Shown here one piece after another: positions 1 to 8,587 of a stretch of 64,000 bases of DNA. The stretch covers positions 1-64,000 of the forward strand of contig NZ_JAMQJY010000004.1 in NCBI RefSeq assembly GCF_023703085.1. The letters run 5' to 3'. The notes under the pieces are model-generated. The model saw only the letters and a list, made by a program, of their open reading frames with translations. It had not been told where the DNA came from and ran no database searches. Source of the DNA: Alkalicoccobacillus plakortidis (GTDB lineage: Bacteria > Bacillota > Bacilli > Bacillales > Bacillaceae_D). A program made the translations under genes and the position numbers. Numbering within the stretch: the first letter of the stretch is position 1; every line of letters begins with the position of its first letter.

Positions 1-895
1 GGTGGTGGAGGGAAGAAGACGAGAAATAAACAAGAAGTTAGCTTCAATGTGTAACAAGTACTCTATTGCAATGGCAGTAGGATCTCAAAAAGCCAGCTTA
101 AAAGATAGGAGCGAACGTAAAACATTTGAAGTGGTGCGTAAATATAATGAAGATGGTTTACTTTTTGCAAATATTGGAGCTGAATGTAGCCTCGAATATG
201 CAAAAGAAGCGGTTAAAATGATTTCGGCTGATGCATTACAACTTCATCTCAATCATATACAAGAACTTGTTATGCCAGAAGGTGATCGTAATTTTGTTAA
301 TAGATTACATAATATTAGTAAGATCGTAGAGAAAATTGGCGTTCCAGTCATTGTAAAAGAGGTTGGGTTTGGTATAAGTATGGAGACTGTAGAAACTTTA
401 GAATCGATAGGGGTTCAGTACATAGATATCAGTGGAAGAGGAGGAACCAACTTCTCGAAAATCGAGAATGAAAGAAATAACCATTCCTATCTAGAATTAT
501 TTAATGAGTGGGGGATATCTACTCCAAGCTCTCTAATTGAAGCACTATCTGTTGCAAAACAATCCTCAATAATTTCTTCGGGAGGATTAACTAATGGTTT
601 AGATATAGTAAAGTCTTTGGCGCTTGGAGCTAAAATATGTGGTTTATCATACCCGGTATTAAAGGCACTTAATGAAAATGGGGTGGAGGGGCTTGATACA
701 TTCATTCAGAGCTTGCAAAAGCAAATTACATTCATAATGACAGCATTAGGTACTCCTACTATTGATGATTTGAATAATACGGATATTGTTATTACTGGTG
801 AAACAAATCATTGGTTAAGTAAAAGAGAAATTGATACATCAATTTACAGTGTAAGAAGCAAAGGAAAGAGATCTTTCCCAACCTATCATGTATAG
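1..895 (+). CDS. fni: Type 2 isopentenyl-diphosphate delta-isomerase (partial, 5' end outside window)
   Basis: FMN-dependent IDI-2 interconverts IPP and DMAPP, feeding isoprenoid synthesis. The visible part matches the family from its glycine-rich loop onward: VGSQ, the HLNHIQELVMPEGDR segment with the conserved Gln-Glu, GGTNFSKIE, SSGGL and GETNHWL near the end. About 60 N-terminal residues lie off the left edge. Bases 1-21 read GGGGKKT in frame 1, the expected family motif, but the rest of the protein is in frame 2, so a one-base indel near 15-22 is likely. It lies 126 bp upstream of a terpene cyclase, suggesting a small terpenoid cassette. Family is certain; intactness is not. Confidence 0.9.
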   Translation, partial: VVEGRRREINKKLASMCNKYSIAMAVGSQKASLKDRSERKTFEVVRKYNEDGLLFANIGAECSLEYAKEAVKMISADALQLHLNHIQELVMPEGDRNFVNRLHNISKIVEKIGVPVIVKEVGFGISMETVETLESIGVQYIDISGRGGTNFSKIENERNNHSYLELFNEWGISTPSSLIEALSVAKQSSIISSGGLTNGLDIVKSLALGAKICGLSYPVLKALNENGVEGLDTFIQSLQKQITFIMTALGTPTIDDLNNTDIVITGETNHWLSKREIDTSIYSVRSKGKRSFPTYHV

Positions 896-1021
896 TAAAC
901 CTTCATAATTTATAGTAAGTTTAGTCCAGGTCTTAAATACTATTAATTCTAACTTATTTTTAAATATAAGTTGTAATATATATAGGTATTTCTGATTACA
1001 ACACATAAGGGAGATGATTAT

Positions 1022-1981
1022 TTGACACATACCGTCGTAATACCTGAAATTAAGTATCCTTTCACAGGGGCAATTAACATGGAGCATGCGAAAGAAGTTA
1101 ATTTAATCACCTACGAATGGGCAGCAAGTAAAAATATTTTAGATCCAATAAAATTAGAAAGTTATAACGATGAAAAAGCAGGTTATCTAGCAGCTAGGGT
1201 ACATCATAAAGGTGATATACAAGATATGATAACAACATCTGAATTCATCTTATTATATTGTATCTTAGATGAATATAGCGATAATGCGAAAAATGAGATG
1301 GAATATAAACTTCATTCTGATGAAATTTTATCTATTTTTAAAAAGGGTTATACCAACCAGACTGATCCTATATTTGGTGCATGGGCAGATTGGTGGAGAC
1401 AAATTAAAGAAATAACTAATTCGACTTGGAGAGAACAATTCATATATAATGCTACTAACTGCTTTAATACAATGGTTTGGGAAGTTGGTTATCGGATAAG
1501 TGATAGATCTCCCTCATTACATGAATACAGGATTGAGCGACAACATACTGTGACTTATTTGATGTTTGATTTAGCAGAAAAATCAAATCAAAATTATATT
1601 CCTGACAAAATTAAAGACGAAACATTCTTTAATATGATTGAGTCTGCCAATAAAATTGTAAACTGGGCTAATGATCTTGTTTCGCTAAATAATGAACTAG
1701 AAGATGGAGACGATCATAATTTAATAATACGTATTCAAAAAGAGAATAATGTAACATTAAATGAGGCAATAAATAAAGTATTTCTGATGCATAATCAAGA
1801 AGTTGATAACTATATGCGATTCGAGCATGAATTATTAACTAACGCTAACAAAGAATTCAAAGACGAATTGAAGGAATTTGCTCTCATACTTAGAAGATCA
1901 ATAATTGGGTTTTATGATTGGAGTGAAGAGTCGAAAAGATATAAAACTTCAGAAAAAACAAAAGAGATAAAGTCAAACTAA
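1022..1981 (+). CDS. Class I terpene cyclase/synthase
   Basis: Bacterial terpene synthase of 319 aa, near the usual family length. The metal-binding acidic motif is DEYSD (about residues 83-87), the NSE triad is NDLVSLNNE (217-225), and the RY pair is at 306-307 close to the C-terminus. These residues bind Mg and diphosphate, so ionisation-dependent cyclisation of a prenyl diphosphate is expected. Substrate (GPP, FPP or other) and product cannot be read from sequence. Start is TTG, with AAGGGAG about 8 nt upstream. The upstream fni gene would supply DMAPP, but no prenyltransferase or tailoring enzyme is seen. A decayed second cyclase fragment follows directly. Confidence 0.85.
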   Translation: MTHTVVIPEIKYPFTGAINMEHAKEVNLITYEWAASKNILDPIKLESYNDEKAGYLAARVHHKGDIQDMITTSEFILLYCILDEYSDNAKNEMEYKLHSDEILSIFKKGYTNQTDPIFGAWADWWRQIKEITNSTWREQFIYNATNCFNTMVWEVGYRISDRSPSLHEYRIERQHTVTYLMFDLAEKSNQNYIPDKIKDETFFNMIESANKIVNWANDLVSLNNELEDGDDHNLIIRIQKENNVTLNEAINKVFLMHNQEVDNYMRFEHELLTNANKEFKDELKEFALILRRSIIGFYDWSEESKRYKTSEKTKEIKSN

Positions 1982-2002
1982 CTCTATTATCAAAAATTTC
2001 AA

Positions 2003-2252
2003 ATGAGGTTACACATCTTGAATGTACAAAACTTATTTGAGTGCTCTCAAAAACAGGAAAATCTATCATTAGTTGATGCAATCAATAAAGTTGAAAAGTT
2101 GTATAATCAAGAGGTAGATAACTTTATGCAGATTGAGCAAGAATTGTTGAATGCTACTGATAACATCAACACGAATAAATCGATTTTATTCTTGGACTGA
2201 GAATTTAATAGCTAGATATTATGATTGGAGTGAAGAAACGGAGAGATATTAG
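2003..2252 (+). pseudogene. C-terminal fragment of a second terpene cyclase
   Basis: An open stretch contains AINKVEKLYNQEVDNF, closely matching AINKVFLMHNQEVDNY in the intact cyclase upstream. After a frame change the DNA at about 2203-2252 encodes YYDWSEETERY and a stop, matching the YDWSEESKRY end of the intact protein. The fragment covers only the last quarter of a cyclase and lacks both metal-binding motifs. It is best read as the remains of a tandem paralogue, not a separate small gene. Confidence 0.75.
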
Positions 2253-2273
2253 ATTAGAGGGAGTGAAAATAAA

Positions 2274-2666
2274 ATGAAACTGACTTTATTTACTGAAAAC
2301 TCAATCAAAGTTCTTGCATACTTTGTTAATAGCCAGCACAAGACTGTTATTACAGTAAAAGAAGTTGCTGACTATTTGTTACTCTCATATGATCATTTAA
2401 AGAAGATATTTTGGAATCTAGATAAAAAAGGGTATTTAGATTCTATAAGAGGTAGGAACGGTGGGTATCAATTTAATCACAATCCAAACAGGATTAAATT
2501 AGGTACACTTGTAGTAGAATTAGAAAATTTGAATGTATTATCAAATAAATTCATTGGCAATTGTGAATTGAAGAAAAGTATTAAGTTTGCATTAGATTGT
2601 TTTATTAAACGATTGGATCAATATACTTTGGATGATTTAATATCGGAAAATCAGAAAATAAGTTAG
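2274..2666 (+). CDS. Rrf2-family transcriptional regulator
   Basis: A 130-aa protein starting MKLTLFTE with a winged helix-turn-helix in the first 65 residues (VKEVADYLLLSYDHLKKIF, then RGRNGGYQF). This is the layout of Rrf2/NsrR regulators, which use GGY/GGF in the wing. NsrR and IscR bind an Fe-S cluster through three cysteines; here only two Cys are visible (about 97 and 108), so cluster binding is doubtful. The RBS GAGGGAG precedes ATG. It is the last gene of the terpene cassette and may control it (inference). A strong hairpin terminator follows. Confidence 0.8.
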   Translation: MKLTLFTENSIKVLAYFVNSQHKTVITVKEVADYLLLSYDHLKKIFWNLDKKGYLDSIRGRNGGYQFNHNPNRIKLGTLVVELENLNVLSNKFIGNCELKKSIKFALDCFIKRLDQYTLDDLISENQKIS

Positions 2667-2680
2667 TTCGATTTAAAATT

Positions 2681-2728
2681 AATAACGAACATTTCCTTTT
2701 ATAAATTCGGAAATGTTCGTTATTTTCA
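2681..2728 (+). terminator. Perfect 16-bp hairpin after the Rrf2 gene
   Basis: AATAACGAACATTTCC (2681-2696) pairs perfectly with GGAAATGTTCGTTATT (2709-2724), followed by TTTTC. It works as an intrinsic terminator on paper. It is also the clearest example of the CGAA...TTCG inverted repeat found before most repeat leaders in this window. Confidence 0.75.
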
Positions 2729-2734
2729 TCTTCG

Positions 2735-2942
2735 ATTCTTTCCACATTCTTTCCATAACTATCTAACTTAAACTAAAATACATGTAAGAGAGAACGGTTT
2801 TATATAGTTGAACGAGGTTAGTGTAGTCATGTATATCATTTCGCAAAATTGAGGGCTTAGTGAGGTTAAACTCGTGGAGGTTCGACTCCTCTCAACCGCA
2901 TACCAGTAGTACCAATGCTTTCAGAGCTTTGGTGCTTTTTTT
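2735..2942 (+). repeat. att1: leader A, tRNA-Leu 3'-half core, terminator
   Basis: Leader A opens with tandem 11-mers ATTCTTTCCAC and ATTCTTTCCAT (2735-2756). The core is 2849-2900, haplotype II (GGCTTAG, variable arm GAG/CTC, TTCGACTCC). The terminator is 2911-2942 (ACCAATGCT, loop, AGCTTTGGT, T-run). The right flank (2943-3050) matches the right flanks of att5 and att10. Confidence 0.9.
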
Positions 2943-3110
2943 GGGTAATATATAGTCGATTAAATCTTGAAACTTTCCAAATTCTTTTTTGCTTATTTTC
3001 TATATATATTTACAAATAACTAGAATGTTCGTGTTTTAAGGAAATAAACAATTACGTTCGGATAGAAAGGTTATGTGTTCTTCATTATAATCGAGTTATA
3101 AATTATACAA
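2943..3110. other. Right-arm region downstream of att1, no gene
   Basis: No convincing gene. GTAATATATAG, ACTTTCCAAATTCTTTTTTG, TATATATTTACAA and AGAATGTTCG occur here in the same order as after att5 and att10. This is probably a conserved right arm of the integration site with decayed direct repeats. Confidence 0.55.
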
Positions 3111-3111
3111 A

Positions 3112-3158
3112 TAAAAAAACGCTCAAACTCTTATCAAGAATCGGTTTGAGCGTTTTTC
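3112..3158 (-). terminator. Bidirectional hairpin terminator
   Basis: ACGCTCAAAC pairs with GTTTGAGCGT around a loop of about 16 nt, flanked by A- and T-runs on both sides. It lies downstream of the minus-strand lipoprotein gene and is suited to end that transcript. Confidence 0.75.
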
Positions 3159-3236
3159 ACGAAACTTACACAAGATAAATGTATAAGACTCATTGATTTG
3201 ATCTTTTTCATATAAAATGAGAGTAAGTGGGTACTA

Positions 3237-3638
3237 TCAATCTATTTCTAATATCTCGCTTAATTGTTTTGAAAGATCGTCATCCAATAGTAAAAAACTA
3301 TTCTCTTCATTATTAAACCCTCTAGAAATTATGAATGTACTATTGTCGTTATTCCAAATAGAAACATACATAACGATTGTTGAGTCAGCTTGGTTATCAA
3401 TTCTAACGATATGAACGGGTTCTTCCTTAGGAATTTCGTTAGGTTGACTCCCTAAACTTTCTGCTTCATTTATAATCGACTTGAATTGATTAATCTCTTC
3501 CTCATTGGTAATCACTTCTTGTGAGAATATCACATTGTTTTCATCATCATATTCTCCAACTGATAATTGTTCGTCCGTCGAGTTACAAGCAGTAAGAAAA
3601 GTAGCACACACTAAAACACCAACTAGTTTTTTAAACAT
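3237..3638 (-). CDS. Small putative lipoprotein
   Basis: A 133-aa protein with a type II signal peptide: a short Lys-rich start, a hydrophobic stretch and the lipobox LTAC at about residues 15-18, so it is likely tethered to the outer face of the membrane. The rest is acidic with no recognised domain. ATG at 3638 is preferred over GTG at 3647, because GGAG is 10 nt from the ATG and almost touches the GTG. It diverges from the secreted protein gene at 3752 across a short region with a perfect dyad. Function unknown; an immunity partner for the secreted protein is possible but unsupported. Confidence 0.7.
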   Translation of the reverse strand: MFKKLVGVLVCATFLTACNSTDEQLSVGEYDDENNVIFSQEVITNEEEINQFKSIINEAESLGSQPNEIPKEEPVHIVRIDNQADSTIVMYVSIWNNDNSTFIISRGFNNEENSFLLLDDDLSKQLSEILEID

Positions 3639-3697
3639 TTTGAACACACTCCAAAATTATCAAATTAATTACAAATATATCTTGTGAAAAATATTCC

Positions 3698-3718
3698 ACT
3701 AGTATATTATATACTAGT
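3698..3718. promoter_or_regulatory. Perfect dyad in a divergent promoter region
   Basis: ACTAGTATA and TATACTAGT form perfect 9-bp arms around TTA, 34 bp before the start of the secreted-protein gene. Position and symmetry suggest an operator for a dimeric regulator. No regulator gene is present in this cassette. Confidence 0.45.
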
Positions 3719-3751
3719 ACGATTAAAAAAAATGTAGAAATGAGGAAAGAA

Positions 3752-4402
3752 ATGAAAAGTATTGTTAGTATAAATAAAGGTCAATTGTTGCTAACTTCTT
3801 TTGTTTTGATTATCGCATCACTTTTTTACAACACTTCTTTTGCAGACGCTTTGACTAATGAAGAAGAAGAGTTTGAGACTGAGACTCCAGAAGTACAGTT
3901 TGTTCCGGAAATTATTGATCAGTATGAAGATGAGGATGGTAATTTAATTACTGAATATAGTGAATTGCCAGATGAATATACAACTGACGCTAATGGTAAC
4001 TTAATTACTGAAGATACAATGAGTATTTTTAATGCATGTGCAAAAACTTATAGTTTTAAGGATAAATCTAATACTAGAATAAAAACAGATAAATTTATAG
4101 CCAATCACCCAGATTTCAAGAAATGGGACAAAGTTGATGGATATTGGTTTAGCAATAAATCAAAAAGTTATTCTGTTGGTTTAAGTGGTTATGGAGCTTC
4201 TGTTTCTGTTTCTGTCTCAGGTCCGGGAAGTGGAACCTTTATAAAAGCAACTTCTAGTAAATGGTCACGTCCAGGGATTTATGGTAACGTTAATAAAATT
4301 GTACAAGAAGTAACAGTGCGAAATCCATGCGGTCCTAATGATAAATACGATAGAACAGTATATAGAACTAATAATACGTACAATAAAACTGTTTATAAAT
4401 AA
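3752..4402 (+). CDS. Secreted protein of unknown function
   Basis: About 216 aa from the second ATG, chosen because GAGG lies 6 nt upstream; the ATG at 3740 has no RBS. It has a signal peptide with a hydrophobic core (QLLLTSFVLIIASLF) and likely cleavage near FADA. An acidic linker with a repeated DGNLITE / NGNLITE unit follows. The C-terminal half is rich in Ser, Gly, Lys and Tyr (SVSVSVSGPGSG) with two Cys that could pair. I do not recognise the family. Its cassette also carries a divergent lipoprotein, and the cassette ending at att16 has a comparable secreted-plus-lipoprotein pairing. Confidence 0.65.
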   Translation: MKSIVSINKGQLLLTSFVLIIASLFYNTSFADALTNEEEEFETETPEVQFVPEIIDQYEDEDGNLITEYSELPDEYTTDANGNLITEDTMSIFNACAKTYSFKDKSNTRIKTDKFIANHPDFKKWDKVDGYWFSNKSKSYSVGLSGYGASVSVSVSGPGSGTFIKATSSKWSRPGIYGNVNKIVQEVTVRNPCGPNDKYDRTVYRTNNTYNKTVYK

Positions 4403-4408
4403 AACACT

Positions 4409-4447
4409 GGTAGGTAAAGATCGATAGATCCTTACCTACTTTTTTAT
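4409..4447 (+). terminator. Intrinsic terminator
   Basis: GGTAGGTAA with GATC pairs with GATC...TTACCTACT around a short loop, followed by TTTTTT, just after the secreted-protein stop codon. Confidence 0.75.
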
Positions 4448-4657
4448 TGATATAAAAAGATTAGAGAGTATAATAATCAAAATTTAGAAAATGAATTGAA
4501 GGTTCTTTTAGTAACTTAAACAAATAGATTTATTGTATAAAGGGATTATTTATATAGTGGTGTAATTGATATGTCATGCTGGCTACCGTTATTCCTAATT
4601 ATTAAAAAGCGAATAGTTTCGTTATTTTCAGGTTTGTTGTTCGGATATTTTATCATC

Positions 4658-4876
4658 ATTTCTTTCCGAATTCTTTCCATAGCCATATGATTTAAACTGA
4701 AATATGTGTAAGAATGAAGGGTTTTATATAGCTGAACGAGGTTAGTGTAGTCATTTATACCAGTTCGCAAAATTGAGGGCCTAGTGGGGTTAAACCCGTG
4801 GAGGTTCGAGTCCTCTCAACCGCATATAGTGAAACGTAGTAGTACCAAGGCTTTTAGAGCTTTGGTGCTTTTTTTT
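4658..4876 (+). repeat. att2: leader A, core, terminator
   Basis: Leader A repeats are ATTTCTTTCCG / AATTCTTTCCA (4658-4679), followed by a block matching the att1 leader (GAACGAGGTTAGTGTAGTCAT). The core is 4773-4824, haplotype I (GGCCTAG, GGG/CCC variable arm, TTCGAGTCC). The terminator is 4844-4876. Confidence 0.9.
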
Positions 4877-5289
4877 GCCTGAATTGTCGTAGTCTAATAA
4901 ATAGCTGTTTACTCCATGGGTAGAAATGGATATTTAACGGTATAAACTTTATGTTCGTGTTTTCCATATTCTGAAAATTCTATAATGTACAATGATTAAT
5001 AATGTGTAATATAAAAAACCTATATTAATGTTTATAAAACATATCACCTATCTCGTTATCGAGTGCTTAGTGGGTTTAGACTGCTCTTAACCGCAAATAG
5101 CCACATATGTGTACCAAAATTTATAGATCTTTGGCATTTTTTTGAGAGGTATTAATTAAATTTCATACGTAGTGCAAGTGAACAACTTTTAAGTCCAATG
5201 ATGATTATTTGATTTAATAAAGCTCAAAATGCAACGATTGCAAGTTAGATTTCGAATATAAGTATGATGAAGTCGAAAGGAGTAGAAAT
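4877..5289. other. Gene-free interval with a decayed att copy
   Basis: No coding sequence is supported. TTTACTCCAT occurs after the att2 terminator and resembles the leader C element. The only other recognisable content is att3, followed by about 145 bp of AT-rich upstream region for the sigma factor gene. Confidence 0.5.
5058..5143 (+). repeat. att3: decayed core and terminator
   Basis: ATCGAGTGCTTAGTGGG, then TTTAGACTGCTCTTAACCGCA (5058-5094), is a core with substitutions and an internal deletion of about 15 bp covering the variable and T arms. A weak hairpin ACCAAA...TTTGG with a T-run follows at 5113-5143. The spacing to att2 is only about 230 bp, so this cassette holds no gene. Confidence 0.65.
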
Positions 5290-5826
5290 GTGTTATCTGA
5301 TAAGCGTTTAATCCGTTACATTTTAAAAAAAGGCTCGGATCAAGCTTGGGATGAATTGATTCGACGTTATTACAATGACCTGTATTTTTATCTTTATCGT
5401 CAAGTTGGTCATGGAGATGATGCTCTTGATTTAACACAGGATGTTTTTATCGCCGCTCTAAAAGGTTTGAACTCTTATGATGATCGTAAATCTTCCTTTC
5501 GAACGTGGCTCTTTCGTATAGGAACATACAAAGTCATAGATGCGCGTCGCAAGGTGAAAATGACTTGGTTAGAACTGAAAGAAGTAGATTGGATAGAAGA
5601 GAAGGATTTTGATAACAGTCTGTATCAAAAGGAGCTGTTAGACGAGATTAATCAATTTGTTGCAAGTTTTAAACCGCAAATCCAGGAAATTTTTCGATTA
5701 AGAGTCTATGGAGATTTATCATTTCCTGAGATCGCTTCATTGCTTGGAGAAAAAGAAGAGAGAATTAAAGCTCAGTACTACCGTTTGATTAAAAAAATTA
5801 GAGAGGAGTTTAGTAACCATGAATAA
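5290..5826 (+). CDS. ECF-type RNA polymerase sigma factor
   Basis: A 178-aa sigma-70 family protein. Region 2 spans about residues 15-85 (DDALDLTQDVFIAALKGL, then FRTWLFRIGTYKVIDARRK). Region 4 is about 120-170 (LSFPEIASLLGEKEERIKAQYYRL), with no region 1.1 or 3. Start is GTG at 5290 with AAAGGAG upstream; the overlapping ATG at 5288 gives only seven codons. It overlaps the next gene by 8 bp, implying translational coupling. The next gene is a membrane protein that may serve as anti-sigma factor, followed by an ABC transporter. This suggests an envelope-stress or antibiotic-detoxification operon (inference). Confidence 0.88.
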   Translation: MLSDKRLIRYILKKGSDQAWDELIRRYYNDLYFYLYRQVGHGDDALDLTQDVFIAALKGLNSYDDRKSSFRTWLFRIGTYKVIDARRKVKMTWLELKEVDWIEEKDFDNSLYQKELLDEINQFVASFKPQIQEIFRLRVYGDLSFPEIASLLGEKEERIKAQYYRLIKKIREEFSNHE

Positions 5827-6595
5827 AGACAGAAAGAATATTCCTTTCACACAAATTGAAAAAGAAAACAGTATTGATTTTATTTTAAAAGAAGTCAATC
5901 TTCAACCAGTAACGTTTAGAGCATTTATTCGTTCTTATTTTCAAGAAGTTGGTTTCCGTTATCTTTTCTGGGGTTTGGGAGATATCTTATTTATTGTCGG
6001 ACTATTGTTGGTAGGAGTAGCCATTCTCTATCTTCCTTATTTACATCAGTCACTTGATAATGGGCATAGTGATAAGATTTATTTTACTGTTTTTATGGCC
6101 TCGCCTCTTTGCTATGCAGTCTTATACTTTTTGGGGATTTGGAAAGAAAGGTTGTTAGGTACCTTCGAGCTAAAAATGACACTACGCATTTCTTTAAAGG
6201 AACTACTTATCTTACGTATGTTGGCGTTTAGTGGGATTGCTTTGGTTGTTTCTGTGGGCAGTAACGTCCTTATGTGGCAATTGCTCGGACAAGAACTTTC
6301 GTTGATGAGATTGTTTAGTCTGTCGTTTACCTCCCTATTTTTATTTGCTAATATTCAACTCCTTTTAGAATATAAAGTACCGTTGCGTTGCAGTTATTGG
6401 GTGACGCCAATTATATGGAGTGTTGTGGGTGTTCTCTTAGTTTGGAAACAAGAATGGATTGCACAGCTTCTGGTGTATCTACCGTTTTCGATTGTGACAG
6501 TGATCGTTTTTGGGTTACTCCTTTTATTTATCTATTTATTGCGTCACAACTACTTTTTGCAAAAGGAAGGAACGATTACGTATGCTAATGCTTAA
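5819..6595 (+). CDS. Polytopic membrane protein, possible anti-sigma factor
   Basis: A 258-aa protein with a soluble N-terminus of about 45 residues and about six predicted transmembrane segments (for example FIVGLLLVGVAILYLPY and IVTVIVFGLLLLFIYLL). The start overlaps the sigma factor gene, and the stop lies inside the start region of the ABC ATPase gene, so all three are tightly coupled. The N-terminal soluble part next to an ECF sigma fits a membrane anti-sigma, but no known anti-sigma domain is recognised. Confidence 0.65.
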   Translation: MNKDRKNIPFTQIEKENSIDFILKEVNLQPVTFRAFIRSYFQEVGFRYLFWGLGDILFIVGLLLVGVAILYLPYLHQSLDNGHSDKIYFTVFMASPLCYAVLYFLGIWKERLLGTFELKMTLRISLKELLILRMLAFSGIALVVSVGSNVLMWQLLGQELSLMRLFSLSFTSLFLFANIQLLLEYKVPLRCSYWVTPIIWSVVGVLLVWKQEWIAQLLVYLPFSIVTVIVFGLLLLFIYLLRHNYFLQKEGTITYANA

Positions 6596-7457
6596 TCATG
6601 TCAGTAAGAAGTTTCAGTCCAATTATATCTTGAAAGATCTTTCATTGACCTTCGAAAACGGTGTTTATGGCCTATTGTCTCCAAACGGTGCAGGAAAGAC
6701 GACTTTATTAAAAATGATTACAACACTCTTATTTCCAACATCCGGTGAAATACTATGGAATGGACAAGCAATTAAAGAGCTTGGAGCAGATTATCGTGGA
6801 ATATTAGGTTATTTGCCACAAGATTTTGGTTATTATGGCCATTACTCCCCTATAAAATTTCTAAAATATATTGCAGCTTTACAGAAAATGAATAAGAAAG
6901 TAGCAGATAAAAAGATTGATGAGCTTTTAGAACTTGTTGCACTTACTGATGTTAAAAATAAGAAAATGAAACGTTTCTCAGGTGGGATGATACAAAGAGT
7001 AGGAATTGCTCAAGCGATGTTAAATAATCCAAAGTTACTCATTTTGGATGAACCGACAGCAGGTTTAGATCCAAAAGAACGCGTCCGTTTCCGCAATTTG
7101 ATTCATCGTCTTGCTCAAGACAGGATTGTCATTTTATCTACGCATATTGTTTCCGATGTGGAAACGATAGCAAAACAAATCATTATGATTAGAAATCAAC
7201 AATTGTACTGTTGCGAAACGCCATCTCACATTACTCGGTCAGTACAAGGGAAGATTTTTGAAGTTCCTTCTAGCTATGCACTAACTGCAGAGCAATTACT
7301 ATTAAGTGAAAGAGAAAGCGACGAAGGTCATTTGCTAAGAATAGCAAGCCCAGTTGTTCCAAAGGAAGGGGTGGAAGTACGCCCGAGTTTAGAAGACGCG
7401 TTTTTGTATATTTATCGAGACGAGGTGGCTAATGATGCTGCGAATCCTGCTTTTTGA
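6582..7457 (+). CDS. ABC transporter ATP-binding protein
   Basis: A 291-aa ATPase. Walker A is SPNGAGKTT (Ser replaces the usual Gly/Pro at the first position), the signature is FSGGMIQRVG, Walker B is LLILDEPTAGLD, and the H-loop is STHIVSDVE. The start is ATG at 6582, with AAAGGAAGG 11 nt upstream; the reading frame extends further upstream without support. The C-terminal 70 residues resemble the regulatory tail of export-type ATPases. It overlaps the following permease gene and probably energises the two permeases, as in drug or peptide exporters. Confidence 0.88.
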   Translation: MLMLNHVSKKFQSNYILKDLSLTFENGVYGLLSPNGAGKTTLLKMITTLLFPTSGEILWNGQAIKELGADYRGILGYLPQDFGYYGHYSPIKFLKYIAALQKMNKKVADKKIDELLELVALTDVKNKKMKRFSGGMIQRVGIAQAMLNNPKLLILDEPTAGLDPKERVRFRNLIHRLAQDRIVILSTHIVSDVETIAKQIIMIRNQQLYCCETPSHITRSVQGKIFEVPSSYALTAEQLLLSERESDEGHLLRIASPVVPKEGVEVRPSLEDAFLYIYRDEVANDAANPAF

Positions 7458-8586
7458 AATTCGTAAGCTATTAGAACAGCCAATTATTCTCTTGTTTTTT
7501 ATCGCATGTTTAATGTTGAATACCATTTATATTGCCACAGCAGGCTTGGATCAGTCGTATTTAAATTATGTTCAGGACACAGAAACAAAAACAGGATCCT
7601 TCATTACATCTGAATTCCATGAAAAACTCTCTAATATGTCATCTAGTAATCAACACCAAGCGATTACTGACCGAAACGGATGAACGAGAGAATATTTTTA
7701 ACCATTATTCAACAGAAGCATTGGGCCAAGAGATGATTGATTATTTTCAAATACAAGGTTCAGTGGCTGAAAAAATGAAGATAAAATATGAAAAATTAAC
7801 GCCCATTGTCCACGAATTAGCAGAAGAGCAAGCTGCACTAGAAGTGGGAGCAGCAGAAGAAACAATGAGTTTCTTTACCTTTTTAAGAAATCGATTATTT
7901 CATGCGATTTTAGGCGAAAGTTTAATTTTTGCATTATTGCTTGGTTTATATGGAAGTACATCTGAAAGATTAACCAAAACAGATGTACTCATGATAACCT
8001 TAAAAACAGGTCGTAAAACACAAGTGACTAAATATGTAGCGAGCTTAATGATTACGCTTCTTTTTTATGTAACGACGGTTACTTTGTCGTTTGCTATTTT
8101 TAATCAAATGCATTCCATTGGTACATTATGGAATGCAAGTATATCAACACAATTTCACCTAAATGTGTATGTTCTTCAATCATTAGAAATCCCTTTTATT
8201 CCTTGGCAACCAATGACATTGTTAAACTATATCCTCTTATCCATTGTATTAGGTGGCTTACTCGTTTTCATCTGTCATGGATTTAATTTTCTTATCGGCT
8301 TATGGACTGATCATTTATTTCGGGGGTTTGTACTATTTGTCGTCTTTTATGTTTCTTTGCTGGACTAGAACAAATCATTAATCATTTAAACTGGTGGGAT
8401 ATGCGTTCTCTATTAATGTGGCATCCCATTTCACTTTGGAATTTACAAGCTCATTGGTTTACGGAAATGGGTCCTTTTTCAACGATTCCATGGCATGAAT
8501 CTATTGCAATGGCTGTCAATATTGTTCTCTTAATTATAGCAGGTATGTTAACAACTAAATACTATTCAACAAAGGAGGTAAAATAA
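7432..8586 (+). pseudogene. ABC transporter permease, broken by two frameshifts
   Basis: Three overlapping frames give one continuous permease. Residues to about 7650 read LLFEIRKLLEQPIILLFF; the second frame starts near LLTETDERENIFNH and runs to 8368; the third picks up FAGLEQIINHLNWWD and ends at 8586. The N-terminal transmembrane segment, a soluble loop of about 100 residues and further membrane segments match the ABC-2 type. Two single-base indels (about 7640-7680 and 8360) break it. The flanking ATPase and second permease are intact, so this may be true loss or a sequencing fault. Confidence 0.7.
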
Positions 8587-8587
8587 A

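Noticed and set aside
2003..2200. Independent 65-aa gene after the terpene cyclase
   Set aside because: Its sequence matches the C-terminal part of the cyclase and the match continues past its stop in another frame, so it is a gene fragment.
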